Shown piece after piece: positions 24,259 to 33,246 of a stretch of DNA of 51,405 bases. Made by a program: the position numbers and the translations under genes. Source of the stretch: Verrucomicrobiaceae bacterium (GTDB lineage Bacteria > Verrucomicrobiota > Verrucomicrobiia > Verrucomicrobiales > Verrucomicrobiaceae); assembly GCA_027487315.1 (NCBI GenBank), contig JAIYDW010000218.1, forward strand, positions 1-51,405, read 5' to 3'. Below the pieces are notes generated by a model. It searched no databases and was not told the DNA's origin. It saw only the letters and a program-made list of their open reading frames with translations. Within the stretch, counting starts at the first letter, position 1, and each line of letters begins with the position of its first letter.

Positions 24259-26322
24259 TTACGGCAAAGGCGCTGCCAGTTCATATAAGAATACGGCACC
24301 GGTTCCGGCTGAATCCACCGACGATCCGGAAGACGGTGCCCCGACAACAAGCGTCTGCTGCGACAAGGCAATGCTGGCACCAAAATCTCTCGCTTCATCA
24401 CTTGATTCGGGCTTCAGGAAAAGCGGTGGGAAAGTTAACTCCCCCGATTCACGACGAGTAATCTCAACGCCACCTGCCTCGCGCCGTGGCCATCCAATAA
24501 AAGCCCAATCTCCGCTGACTGCCGCGCATTCAAACTCCGTGCTCAGACCCGCAATAGTGCCAGAGGCTGGCACCCTTCCAACTTCTTCAAATACACTGCT
24601 CCGGCTGACCGTAGTCGGAGACAAGGCAATCCAAGTATTTCGACGCAATGCCAATTCACGAACGGCAATCGTGGCTGCCTCGTTTCCTGCGTTCCTATCA
24701 AAAACGGCAAGCCGATTCCCCAACCACTGAACATCCAATCCGGGAACATTTGACTCGATCGTCGGGAATGGTGGGGCCGCCGACTTTTGCCAGCGCCCAT
24801 TCAAACTCCGACCATACATATGCACTTTCCCAACCTGATTCTTGGCGGCGATTCGACGCGGTGCGGCAACCACCAAATAAGGTCCAGAAATGGCAACGTC
24901 ATAGCCGAACCGGGTTCCTCCTGTTTCATCATCACCCGAAAGCACTTGCCGCAAAATCCACCCGTTTTTCACATCACGTTGAAAAAGATAAACACTGCCG
25001 CTAGAGCGAGATCTGTCGTCTGGTGCGCCCACCGCTAGCCAATCATCACTCACGGTCACACTCCTGCCAAAAAAGCTGCCGCTCGACAGACCCTGTGGCT
25101 GCAACTTGAATTTTTTCGAGACTACAAATCCGCCGCCTTGAACAACTCTCGATGCGTCCCGCTCAGTCACACCCGCCATCGAAGGTGAGGTTTGATAGAT
25201 CTTGTCAGAATGAATGGGCAGCCACTCGCGCACCAAATCAGCCATGATCAAGCCAAGCACCAATGAGACGCCGATAGCCAAACCCATTTCGAATCGTCGG
25301 CGCCAACGGCTCGCATGTTGCGCAGCCTCCAATTGAACCTTCAACCCAGGATCGAATGCTTCACGAAGCTGATTCAAATCCGCAAGAAATAAATCCATGC
25401 TTTGATAACGGTCCGCCGGATCTTCCTGTAGTGACTTCATCACGATGAGGTCGAGCCGCTTATCCCCCGAACGTTTGGCCGATGGAGGGCGAAACACACC
25501 CCGCGGCAACTCACCTGTCAGCATCTGATACAACATGACCCCCATGCTATAGATGTCTGCGCGATGATCTTCACTCCCGTCGCCCTTCGCTTGCTCTGGA
25601 GCAATGTAATGCGGAGTTCCAACTACCCAGCCTCGCGCTGTGATTGACGTCATACCCTCCCCAACAAAAACGCGCGCAAGCCCGAAATCGGCAACTTTTA
25701 CCCGTCCATTCCCGTCGATCAAAATGTTACTCGGCTTGATGTCCCGGTGAATGCATCCTGCAAGGTGAGCCTGACGCAAGGCGCTGCCTACATCGTTAGC
25801 GATCCCCAACGCAACCGCCACATCCAAAGGACCCTTTGCCATCAACTCCCCCAAGTGACTACCTTCCACCAACTCCATAACGAGATAGCAGTGTTGTGAA
25901 AGCGTTCGGCCAAAGCTGTAAATGGCAACGATGTTAGGATGATTCAATCGCGCCATCACCTTCGCCTCTCGCGCAAACCTCTCCACAAAATCCACATCCT
26001 TCTTTTGGTTGCTGAGTAGCTTGATTGCAACGTTCCGGTTCAGGTCCCTTTCCTTCGCCTTCCAAACCACCCCACCTCCCCCGCGCCCAATGGCCTCCAC
26101 CAGCTCAAATTCGGGCAGTTCATCTGCCAGTTTGTCGTCCGCCAAGGAACCAGGTTGATTGTGCAACTCAATGGCACCCGTTAATTCATGCCTGCTGCCA
26201 TGAAAGCCGGCAAGCAGGCAGCGCGGACAAAGCCCACCCAACATGAGAACCGAGTTGAATGCGAAGCCACACTTTCCACAATTCGTTTCTATCAATGGCG
26301 AGGGATCGTCGTGGGGAGTCAT
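24259..26322 (-). CDS. Membrane Ser/Thr protein kinase with FG-GAP repeat sensor
   Basis: The 687-aa protein opens with a zinc-ribbon-like C15-x2-C18...C32-x2-C35. A Hanks-type kinase domain follows (Gly loop at 79-84, K101, HRD 192-194, DFG 212-214, APE 241-243), then one membrane helix (about residues 345-365) and an extracytoplasmic region with FG-GAP/integrin-alpha-like repeats (SVTVSDDWLAVGAPDD, DVAISGPYLVVAAP, SIALSQQTLVVGAP). The catalytic residues are intact, so it should be active. It lies 27 bases downstream of a sigma factor gene, a pairing frequent in Planctomycetes and Verrucomicrobia. It is convergent with the T4SS run. Confidence 0.9.
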   Translation of the reverse strand: MTPHDDPSPLIETNCGKCGFAFNSVLMLGGLCPRCLLAGFHGSRHELTGAIELHNQPGSLADDKLADELPEFELVEAIGRGGGGVVWKAKERDLNRNVAIKLLSNQKKDVDFVERFAREAKVMARLNHPNIVAIYSFGRTLSQHCYLVMELVEGSHLGELMAKGPLDVAVALGIANDVGSALRQAHLAGCIHRDIKPSNILIDGNGRVKVADFGLARVFVGEGMTSITARGWVVGTPHYIAPEQAKGDGSEDHRADIYSMGVMLYQMLTGELPRGVFRPPSAKRSGDKRLDLIVMKSLQEDPADRYQSMDLFLADLNQLREAFDPGLKVQLEAAQHASRWRRRFEMGLAIGVSLVLGLIMADLVREWLPIHSDKIYQTSPSMAGVTERDASRVVQGGGFVVSKKFKLQPQGLSSGSFFGRSVTVSDDWLAVGAPDDRSRSSGSVYLFQRDVKNGWILRQVLSGDDETGGTRFGYDVAISGPYLVVAAPRRIAAKNQVGKVHMYGRSLNGRWQKSAAPPFPTIESNVPGLDVQWLGNRLAVFDRNAGNEAATIAVRELALRRNTWIALSPTTVSRSSVFEEVGRVPASGTIAGLSTEFECAAVSGDWAFIGWPRREAGGVEITRRESGELTFPPLFLKPESSDEARDFGASIALSQQTLVVGAPSSGSSVDSAGTGAVFLYELAAPLP

Positions 26323-26349
26323 GATGTCGCATCTGATTGAAAGATCTTG

Positions 26350-27117
26350 CTAGCTCCCCAATGCCTGAAGCAACTCACGCAGTTCAGACTCCACGTCTGC
26401 AGGATCGCCCAAGGTCTGGGATACCTCCCATTCGAGCAGTTCTCCAAACTTTTTCCGGATTCGGAACACCGCTTGTTTCACGGCATTTTCATTGATCCCT
26501 AACCTTTGGGCAGACTCAGCGTAACTGGAGTCGGAAAACTGCCCTTCCAAGGCACCTTTCAATTCCTCAAAAATCTCTTCCTTCCCCCGCTTACAATAGC
26601 TTTCCTTTAAGGCATCCATCGCTCGGCCAAGTAATGTCAAGACCCAGCAACGATCATACAGCAACTCGGGCGTGACCTGATGCGACAACTCAGGCAGTTC
26701 TCGACGATCCTCTCGACATTCATCAATCGATACGTTCTGTCTTCCGCCTCCACGTTTGGCCGCAGCAGACTTCTCCCACTGGTCGATCAAGTGCCGCTCA
26801 AACATGGTACGTAGAAATGTTCGAAGTCGCCCTCGATCAGCGTTCGCAAACTGAAAAGATCCCCGTCGGATCACCATCTCGTAAAAGCTTTGAACGGAGT
26901 CCTCAGCATCAAGTGGCGAAATCCCTTTCCCAATGGCCAGTCTCTGAAGGGGTTGCCAATAAATCTTCATGAGTTCACCAAGAGCCTTAACATCGTCACC
27001 ACTTTGCATGCGTTGCACAAGACTCCATCGAGTCTCAGGCATTTGACCTCCTTCCCGAGCAACTCGTAGAACTTGGTCATCAGTCAAATCGACTGCTTCT
27101 TTGCTTTCATTCTTCAT
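26350..27117 (-). CDS. ECF-like RNA polymerase sigma factor
   Basis: The 255-aa protein has a sigma-70 region-2-like part (PLDAEDSVQSFYEMVIRRG, then LRTFLRTMFERHLIDQWEK) and a region-4 HTH (SSYAESAQRLGINENAVKQAVFRIRKKF shortened here to its core, YAESAQRLGINENAVKQA). This fits the ECF-like group that is typically encoded with Ser/Thr kinases in the PVC phyla. The central segment of about 60 residues between regions 2 and 4 is longer than in standard ECF factors. It is upstream of the kinase and probably co-transcribed; phosphorylation by the kinase is a known theme but not shown here. Confidence 0.8.
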   Translation of the reverse strand: MKNESKEAVDLTDDQVLRVAREGGQMPETRWSLVQRMQSGDDVKALGELMKIYWQPLQRLAIGKGISPLDAEDSVQSFYEMVIRRGSFQFANADRGRLRTFLRTMFERHLIDQWEKSAAAKRGGGRQNVSIDECREDRRELPELSHQVTPELLYDRCWVLTLLGRAMDALKESYCKRGKEEIFEELKGALEGQFSDSSYAESAQRLGINENAVKQAVFRIRKKFGELLEWEVSQTLGDPADVESELRELLQALGS

Positions 27118-27198
27118 GCCAACAAAAATTGCTCAACCACCGGGCCTGCCATGATGACAGACAAATGACCTCCTGCACCGCCTGATGCTTCTGTAAAA

Positions 27199-27669
27199 TT
27201 ACTCATCTCCAGGTTCATTGTCAGTTGCTGTCACTTGGTCCCAGTTAGTGATGTCGTCTTCCGTTCCTTCGATCCCATCCAGTCCGTAGGAGAACAAATC
27301 GAATCCGTCCGGATGATGCTCCCCGGGAATTCGGTACTGGATCCTGCGCCCCCAAAAATCATTGAAGAGTCGCCTCACTCCTTCATCATCTTTTTCCCTT
27401 AGACTCTTTGGCGACAACTCTTCTAGACCTTCGTCCTCGGTGGGATAGCGGCCTTGAAGCCTCTTCATGAGATTCAATTGAAGCTCGAGTAGCTTGATCC
27501 GTGCCTTGGTTTGGGTTGATTCCATGCCTCCATTGACAGCCACGTATTGATTGAACTGGCGTGATCCGAACACCCCAGCAATCGCCAGCACAAATATCCC
27601 CCAGCAGACTCTCCTGCCCCATACTCGAATTCTCGAATGCGCTTGAGTGGGTCGATGCGTGGCAAACAT
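27199..27669 (-). CDS. GspG-like (type II pseudopilin C-domain) protein
   Basis: The 156-aa product from an ATG at 27669 (a GTG at 27684 is possible) has an N-terminal membrane helix (VCWGIFVLAIAGVFGSR). A GspG-type C-domain follows: RYPTEDEGLEEL, then WGRRIQYRIPGE and LFSYGLDGIEGTEDDITNW, the last resembling the calcium-binding end of GspG. The prepilin peptidase site (G-F-T-L-I-E) is absent, so it is not a processed pseudopilin. No other T2SS genes lie nearby. Such single-gene GspG relatives are common in Verrucomicrobia. Confidence 0.65.
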   Translation of the reverse strand: MFATHRPTQAHSRIRVWGRRVCWGIFVLAIAGVFGSRQFNQYVAVNGGMESTQTKARIKLLELQLNLMKRLQGRYPTEDEGLEELSPKSLREKDDEGVRRLFNDFWGRRIQYRIPGEHHPDGFDLFSYGLDGIEGTEDDITNWDQVTATDNEPGDE

Positions 27670-28132
27670 AAAGATTGAGGTCACACAGGTCTCGACAGGT
27701 CAGCCCTTGGTTGTCAGAACTCCTCTCTTTGAAACTCCAGGAAAGCAAATCCCGCATTTCATAAGCTTGGTGCGCAATTCACCAATTAAGAATTCAAATC
27801 GACTAGTGATACTACTGAAGTCAAGTCCATTAAGCAGATTCAACTGCAAACCCTCCACGGATTCATACTTTTGCTCGAACGATCTGAAATGCAAATAATT
27901 GAGCTTTGGGCTTTCCCTCAGCAACGAGGAGGAAAAAATCGTCCCCACTTTTCGCAATCGAAGTTGAACAGATGCCTGGATGTTGGCCATGAGGCGCCAT
28001 CATGGCACCATTGAGCCCGAATGCAAACTCCCTATAAATCTTCCATCCTATCACAAACTTCTTACACCTCCACCACCCAGCGGTCCCGTCTTTCGATTAC
28101 CCTAATTGGTCACACTCCCATCACCTCCTCTC
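27670..28132. other. 463-bp divergent gap without a supported gene
   Basis: This AT-richer stretch lies between the divergent GspG-like and thioredoxin-like genes and should hold both promoters. Two short reverse-strand open frames (27700-27990 and 27863-28054) lack homology cues and do not match neighbouring codon use. A short near-palindrome lies at about 27992-28008 (GGCGCCATCATGGCACC). Nothing else was recognised. Confidence 0.5.
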
Positions 28133-28588
28133 ATGAAGAACATTTTCACTCTGCTCGTCATTGGATTGGTCATTTGGAAGGCCCTCGGCGCCCTCGACAG
28201 CGGCCTCACACCTTCCCCTTCTTCTCACTCCTCCGGCGCGCCAGTCGGCTTTCAAACCCGCTACGACACCGCCCTTAGCCTCGCCAAATCCAAAGGCAAG
28301 CCCCTCGTCCTCGTCTTCTCCGCCTCCTGGTGCCCGCCCTGCCAGCAGATGAAAAACGAAGTCTACCCCAGCCCCGAAGTCGCCCCCTACAAATCCCAGT
28401 TCGTCTGGGCCTATCTCGACGTTGACGATCCCGCCAACCAACCCGCCGCTCAAAAATTCGGCGTGCGCGGCATCCCTCACATTGCCTTCCTTAACCCCCA
28501 AGGCACCGAAATCGATACCACCACCGGCGGCATGCCCCCCTCTGCCTTCGCCAGCAAACTCCAGTCCGCCCTAGCTAGCTCTCATTGA
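28133..28588 (+). CDS. Membrane-anchored thioredoxin-like protein
   Basis: The 151-aa product begins at the ATG at 28133 (a TTG at 28106 is less likely). An N-terminal helix (IFTLLVIGLVIWKALGAL) anchors or exports it. The thioredoxin fold follows with active site WCPPC (C67, C70), VFSASWCPPCQQMK and a cis-Pro stretch VRGIPHIAFL. This is the thioredoxin_7/DsbD-gamma-like type, for periplasmic disulfide exchange. It precedes the DUF1501 gene by 64 bases and may be co-transcribed. Confidence 0.85.
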   Translation: MKNIFTLLVIGLVIWKALGALDSGLTPSPSSHSSGAPVGFQTRYDTALSLAKSKGKPLVLVFSASWCPPCQQMKNEVYPSPEVAPYKSQFVWAYLDVDDPANQPAAQKFGVRGIPHIAFLNPQGTEIDTTTGGMPPSAFASKLQSALASSH

Positions 28589-28638
28589 AGTCTTTGATCG
28601 ATTTCACCCTTTCGCGCAGTATTCTCCTTGCACCTAAC

Positions 28639-28644
28639 AGGAGG
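28639..28644 (+). promoter_or_regulatory. Strong Shine-Dalgarno site of the DUF1501 gene
   Basis: AGGAGG lies 8 bases before the ATG at 28653. Most genes in the window have no such site, so this one stands out and fixes the start. Confidence 0.7.
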
Positions 28645-28652
28645 ATCACGCC

Positions 28653-30101
28653 ATGACACCTATCCAACAACTGCAAACCCTGCAAACGCGCCGCCAATTC
28701 TTCGGCGACGGCAAAAACGCCCTCGGTTACGCCGCCCTCACCTCTCTCCTCGGCGAAACCTTCTCCAACGCTTCCTCAAGTCACCTCCAGCAGCCCCACT
28801 TCGCCCCCAAAGCCAAACGCGTCATCTACCTCCACATGGTCGGTGGCCCCTCGCAAATGGATCTCTTCGACTACAAACCGAAGATGCAGGAGCACTATGA
28901 CAAAGACCTCCCCGCCAGCATTCGCCAGGGCCAGCGCCTCACCACCATGACCAGCGGCCAAGCCCGCTTCCCCATCGCCCCTTCCAAATACCGCTTCACC
29001 CAAAAAGGCACCTGCGGCATGTGGATGAACGACGAACTCCTCCCCCACCTCGGCCAGTCCGCCGACGACATCTGTTGGATGCGCTCCCTCCATACCGAAG
29101 CCATCAACCACGAACCCGCCATTGCCGCCATGCAGACCGGCAACCAAGTCACCGGCCGCCCCTGCCTCGGCTCCTGGGCCTCCTACGGCCTCGGCTCCAT
29201 GAATCAAAACCTCCCCACCTTCGTCGTCCTTGTCGCCACCCCCACCAACCGCGCCCAGGAACAAGCCATCTCCTCCCGCCTCTGGTCCTCCGGCTATCTC
29301 CCCGGCGAACACGCCGGCGTCTCCTTCCGTTCCGCTGGCGACCCCATCCTCTACATCAACAACCCCCCGGGCGTCACCCCCTCCGTCCGCCGTAAAACCC
29401 TCGACGGCATCAACGCCCTCAACGAAATCACCTACCAGGAAGTCGCCGACCCCCAAACCCACACCCGCATCCAGCAGTACGAAATGGCCTTCCGCATGCA
29501 GTCAAGCGTGCCCGAACTCACCGACCTGTCCAAGGAACCCGAGCACATCTTCAAACTCTACGGCGAAGACTCCAAAAAGCCCGGCTCCTTCGCCAACAGC
29601 ACCCTCATGGCACGCCGCCTCGTCGAACGCGGCGTCCGCTTTGTACAAATTTACCACAACAACTGGGACCACCACTCCGACGTCAACGGCCGCATGCCCT
29701 CCCAGTGCAAAGACATCGACCAACCCTGCCACGCCCTCATCGAAGACCTCAAGCAACGCGGCATGTTCGAAGACACCCTCATCATTTGGGGCGGTGAATT
29801 CGGCCGCACCATCTACTCCCAAGGCGGCCTCACCAAAACCAATTACGGCCGCGACCACCACCCCCGCTGCTTCACCATGTGGATGGCCGGCGGCGGTGCC
29901 AAAGGCGGCACCATCTACGGCGAAACCGACGACTTCTCCTACAACATCGTCAAAGACCCACTTCACATCAGCGACTTCCACGCCACCATCTTACACCTCC
30001 TCGGCTTCAAACACGACCGCCTCAGCTACCGCTTCCAAGGCCTCGACGGTCGCCTAACAGGCGTCAACCCCGCCAAAGTGATCAAAGACCTTATCACCTG
30101 A
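28653..30101 (+). CDS. DUF1501 sulfatase-like secreted protein
   Basis: The 482-aa protein belongs to the DUF1501 family of alkaline-phosphatase-fold proteins abundant in Planctomycetes and Verrucomicrobia. Signatures are RRQFFGDG near the N-terminus (a Tat-like start), VIYLHMVGGPSQMDLFDYKP, GQSADDICWMRSLHTEA, and near the end IWGGEFGRT and GRDHHPRCFTMWMAGGG. Most relatives sit beside DUF1549/DUF1553 cytochrome-like partners. None is present here, so this is an isolated copy. Substrate unknown. It ends 7 bases before a convergent subtilase gene. Confidence 0.9.
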   Translation: MTPIQQLQTLQTRRQFFGDGKNALGYAALTSLLGETFSNASSSHLQQPHFAPKAKRVIYLHMVGGPSQMDLFDYKPKMQEHYDKDLPASIRQGQRLTTMTSGQARFPIAPSKYRFTQKGTCGMWMNDELLPHLGQSADDICWMRSLHTEAINHEPAIAAMQTGNQVTGRPCLGSWASYGLGSMNQNLPTFVVLVATPTNRAQEQAISSRLWSSGYLPGEHAGVSFRSAGDPILYINNPPGVTPSVRRKTLDGINALNEITYQEVADPQTHTRIQQYEMAFRMQSSVPELTDLSKEPEHIFKLYGEDSKKPGSFANSTLMARRLVERGVRFVQIYHNNWDHHSDVNGRMPSQCKDIDQPCHALIEDLKQRGMFEDTLIIWGGEFGRTIYSQGGLTKTNYGRDHHPRCFTMWMAGGGAKGGTIYGETDDFSYNIVKDPLHISDFHATILHLLGFKHDRLSYRFQGLDGRLTGVNPAKVIKDLIT

Positions 30102-30108
30102 GCACTCC

Positions 30109-31467
30109 TCACCGCTTAGGAATCTGCAAAACCCCAGCCCCCACCTGCTCCTTCGGCGCCCCGGTAGCCGTCGCACTCTCCCGCAGCAACTTCACCGCCT
30201 CCGCCCCCGAAAGCCCCCTCCCCATCAACGTCGCCACCGCCCCCGAGACCAGTGCCGTTGCCTGCGACGTCCCGCTCCCCACCACCACCTCACCATTCGG
30301 ATAAGCCGACAAAATCCCCACCCCCGGTGCAGACAAAACCAAGCCCTGCCCCGAGTTCGAAAAATACGCCTGCTTCCGCTGCTTATCCACCGCCCCCACA
30401 CTCACCACCCCCGGATACGCCGCAGGATACGCCAACTGCGTCAGCTGCTCATTGCCCGCCGCCGCCACGATGACTACTCCCTGATTCATCGCGTACTGCA
30501 CCGCATTCTGCAGCACCAGCGAACTCCCAAAGCTCCCCAGACTGATGTTGATCACCTTGGCCCCACGATCCACCGCTGCCATGATCCCCTCCGCTACCAG
30601 ACCCGTATTGCTCATCCCCTTCTCATCCGCCACCCACACATCCAGCAACTTCGCCCCCTGCGCCACGCCCGTCGCAGGCTCCTCCTGTCCCGCAATCAAA
30701 GACGCCATCGAAGTCCCATGCCCATTCGCCTCCGGCCCGGACTCCACCAGCTTCACATGCTCGATCGATACCCCTTCAAACGTCTCGTGATTCTTCACCC
30801 CCGAATCCAACACCGCCACCTTCACCCCAGCACCCCAGTCCGACCGGTCTCCACCCGCCCCGATACTCCCCATCACCCCCTCCAAAAATGCACTGTCCCC
30901 GCCCTGATTCGCCTCATCCACTTCCGGCGTTGCACGCGGCAAACCCGGAATCCTCGCCACCAAATTCGCCGCCACATTCTCATACGAACCTGGATGCTCA
31001 TTCAACTCATCCGCCAGCCGCCCCAAACTGTCATACTTCACCCGCGCCGAATTCAACCGCGCATCCGACCCCAAAATCTTCAACCCATACAGCCCAGCCC
31101 GCGCCCGGAACGCCGCCAACTCCGCCGCCGATCGAAAAACTAACAGCGCCTCCCCCGGCACCGCCCCCTCACCCACCAGCGCCGCCCGCAACTCCTCCAA
31201 CCCAATCCTCGCAGACAACCTCAAAGGCTTAGCCTTCACCGCCTTCCGCACCCTCTTGCCTCCCCCTCCTGCACCCTCCTCAGCCAACCCCTCCGACTCC
31301 CGCCCACTCACCTTACCCACATCAGCCACCACAGCCTCCTCACGCACCGGTGGCGGCGCCAGCAACAAACTCCAAACCGCCCACACCGCCGCCAACACCA
31401 TCACCCCGGCTCCCGCCAGGGCAAATCGGAACCAACCCGTGTTTGAAGGCTCACTCTCAAATGACAT
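30109..31467 (-). CDS. Membrane-anchored subtilisin-like serine protease (S8)
   Basis: The 452-aa protein has an N-terminal helix (about residues 14-36), a low-complexity linker (residues 40-80) and a region resembling an inhibitor I9 domain (residues about 85-175). A subtilase domain follows with a complete catalytic set: D221 in VAVLDSGV, H250 in NGHGTSMASLIAG, oxyanion N339 in AAAGN, and S401 in GTSQATALVSGA. The protease should act outside the inner membrane. The polypeptide ends shortly after the barrel, with no C-terminal sorting domain. It is divergent from the ComEA-like gene. Confidence 0.92.
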   Translation of the reverse strand: MSFESEPSNTGWFRFALAGAGVMVLAAVWAVWSLLLAPPPVREEAVVADVGKVSGRESEGLAEEGAGGGGKRVRKAVKAKPLRLSARIGLEELRAALVGEGAVPGEALLVFRSAAELAAFRARAGLYGLKILGSDARLNSARVKYDSLGRLADELNEHPGSYENVAANLVARIPGLPRATPEVDEANQGGDSAFLEGVMGSIGAGGDRSDWGAGVKVAVLDSGVKNHETFEGVSIEHVKLVESGPEANGHGTSMASLIAGQEEPATGVAQGAKLLDVWVADEKGMSNTGLVAEGIMAAVDRGAKVINISLGSFGSSLVLQNAVQYAMNQGVVIVAAAGNEQLTQLAYPAAYPGVVSVGAVDKQRKQAYFSNSGQGLVLSAPGVGILSAYPNGEVVVGSGTSQATALVSGAVATLMGRGLSGAEAVKLLRESATATGAPKEQVGAGVLQIPKR

Positions 31468-31612
31468 CTCTCACTCTACCGTACGCTGCTGACACCCGCC
31501 CTTGTCTTTTTATTCCCAATCTCATCCCCATTCTCTAAACCACCAAGTTTCCCCCACCCACCCGCGCTCAATTGCAAGTTGACCACCCACAGAACCAACC
31601 CCATTCAAACTC

Positions 31613-31948
31613 ATGAGCAAAGCCTTCACCGAACTCATCGAAAAACGTCAGCAAAGACAGCACCAGCGCGACTCCCAAATGCGCTGGATCGGTATCGGCC
31701 TCGTCGCCCTCCTCATCGTTGCCCTCGCCATCACCTTCCTTCGCGAAGATCCCTCAACGGCCCCTGTAAACGTCAACACCGCGACCATCGAAACCCTCTG
31801 CTCCCTCCCCGAAGTCGGCCCTGAACTCGCCCAACGCATCATCGCCTCCCGACCCTTCACCCAACCCAGTGACCTCCTCAAAGTCAAAGGCATCGGCCCC
31901 GCCACCCTAGCCAAAATCCAACCCCGCCTCCGCTTCAGTCAGGACTAA
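31613..31948 (+). CDS. ComEA-like helix-hairpin-helix protein
   Basis: The 111-aa protein has one membrane helix (IGIGLVALLIVALAITFL, about residues 26-43) and a C-terminal tandem HhH domain: VNVNTATIETLCSLPEVGPELAQ then LLKVKGIGPATLAKI. This is the ComEA DNA-binding module used in natural transformation, but in short single-pass form. No other competence gene is nearby. DNA binding in the periplasm is likely; the uptake role is uncertain. Confidence 0.85.
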   Translation: MSKAFTELIEKRQQRQHQRDSQMRWIGIGLVALLIVALAITFLREDPSTAPVNVNTATIETLCSLPEVGPELAQRIIASRPFTQPSDLLKVKGIGPATLAKIQPRLRFSQD

Positions 31949-32005
31949 ATCCGCACAGGTTTTTCAGTTGCCCATCGCCCCCAACCGCCCACCTTTGATC
32001 GCCCC

Positions 32006-32419
32006 ATGAAGAAAAACTGGTACTTTGTCGTCCCCCTCCTCGTTATCGCCGCGCCCGTACTCCTGAGCGCTTGGTATGTCACTTCCTACGGTTACTCCTG
32101 GTCCGAAGCCTGGTCCTGCGTGAAACACTACGGGCAAAGCAGCACCCGATACGGCCAAAAATTCACCGAAAGCCAGCTCTCCCGCATCACCCCAGGCATG
32201 AAGGGGGACCAAGTCTTCCAACTCATCGGTCAACCCATGGAAGGTCACATCAAAGACGGCAAACCCGCCCCCCTTTGGCGCTACTCTCTCCCCAACGGCT
32301 CCGCCTCCTACTATCACGAACGCGCCGTCCTCTTTGACCTGCCACCCGGCAAGCCCCCCACCGTCAAAGCCATTGTCCGCCGCTTCCATCAACCCGGTGA
32401 GACCTCGCCCGGAACCTGA
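32006..32419 (+). CDS. BamE/SmpA-like small exported protein
   Basis: The 137-aa product has an N-terminal hydrophobic signal or anchor (YFVVPLLVIAAPVLLSAW). Then comes a short domain with LSRITPGMKGDQVFQLIGQPM, the 'I-x-x-G-M-x-x-x-x-V-x-x-x-L-G-x-P' signature of BamE/SmpA-OmlA-like folds. BamE proper is an outer-membrane lipoprotein; no lipobox is visible here, so the function may differ. It is 21 bases before the LysM gene and the two may be co-transcribed. Confidence 0.6.
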   Translation: MKKNWYFVVPLLVIAAPVLLSAWYVTSYGYSWSEAWSCVKHYGQSSTRYGQKFTESQLSRITPGMKGDQVFQLIGQPMEGHIKDGKPAPLWRYSLPNGSASYYHERAVLFDLPPGKPPTVKAIVRRFHQPGETSPGT

Positions 32420-32440
32420 CCTCCCCCCGCCCGTCTCATC

Positions 32441-33118
32441 ATGACCCGATTTTCACCCGCCACGCTCACACTCCTCACACTTGCCCTCGTGGGCCTAGTC
32501 TCCTGCAAATCATCACCGAAGAAGGGCCTACCAAAAAACCTCCCCAAAATCAACGTCAAAAGCTCGGCAGCCCCTCCCAAACACAACATGAACCGGGGGG
32601 AATACCCCTTCGATGAACGCGGCAACTACATCGCAGCCTGGGCCGCCGAAGGCTCTCGAGGCGGCGGCAATATCCCCGCCCCACAAGTCGAGACCCCAGT
32701 CGAACTCCCCAGCCCCGAACCCGAACGCCCAACCAGATCCCAATCGCGTTCCAGTCGCATGGTCGTCTCCTCAGCGCCTCCTCCCATGCCCCAACCCGTC
32801 ATCCCCCCACCCCCCTCTCGCCCCGCCCCCACCCCCACCCTCCGAACCACCCCACCTCCTACCAGCCGCCCATCCACGTCCGTCGCCTCCTCCTCCAGTT
32901 CATCTCCCACACGAAAACCCACCACCTCATCTTCCACCCCCAAGCCCAAACCGAAACCCAAGCCCACCTCCAGCACGCTCACCCACACCGTCAAATCAGG
33001 CGATACCCTCTACGCCCTCGCCCTTCGCTACAAATCCAGCGTCGCCAAAATCAAATCCGCCAGCGGCATCTCCTCTGACAAACTCAAAATCGGCCAAAAA
33101 CTCCGAATCCCCCGCTGA
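32441..33118 (+). CDS. LysM-domain lipoprotein
   Basis: The 225-aa product begins with a lipoprotein signal peptide with lipobox LVSC (C22). A long Pro/Ser/Thr/Arg-rich spacer (about residues 60-180, including PKPKPKPKP) is followed by one LysM domain at the C-terminus (HTVKSGDTLYALALRY, then LKIGQKLRIPR). LysM binds peptidoglycan, so it likely tethers the outer membrane or a partner to the wall. No hydrolase domain is present. The low-complexity spacer makes the reverse strand look open, but the LysM motif fixes the frame. Confidence 0.88.
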   Translation: MTRFSPATLTLLTLALVGLVSCKSSPKKGLPKNLPKINVKSSAAPPKHNMNRGEYPFDERGNYIAAWAAEGSRGGGNIPAPQVETPVELPSPEPERPTRSQSRSSRMVVSSAPPPMPQPVIPPPPSRPAPTPTLRTTPPPTSRPSTSVASSSSSSPTRKPTTSSSTPKPKPKPKPTSSTLTHTVKSGDTLYALALRYKSSVAKIKSASGISSDKLKIGQKLRIPR

Positions 33119-33246
33119 TTCGCCACCTCCCCCACATTTTCACTCGCGCACTCCTTCTTCTGCCAACCAGCTTTTTGTCCGCTGCGTATTGACTATAACA
33201 CCAGCACGTCACACGTAACGACAAAAAACTCGAATTGCCCTCCCCA

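Noticed and set aside
27700-27990. Reverse-strand 96-codon frame in the divergent gap
   Set aside because: No homology cue, no ribosome site, and codon use unlike the neighbours; left as unassigned gap.
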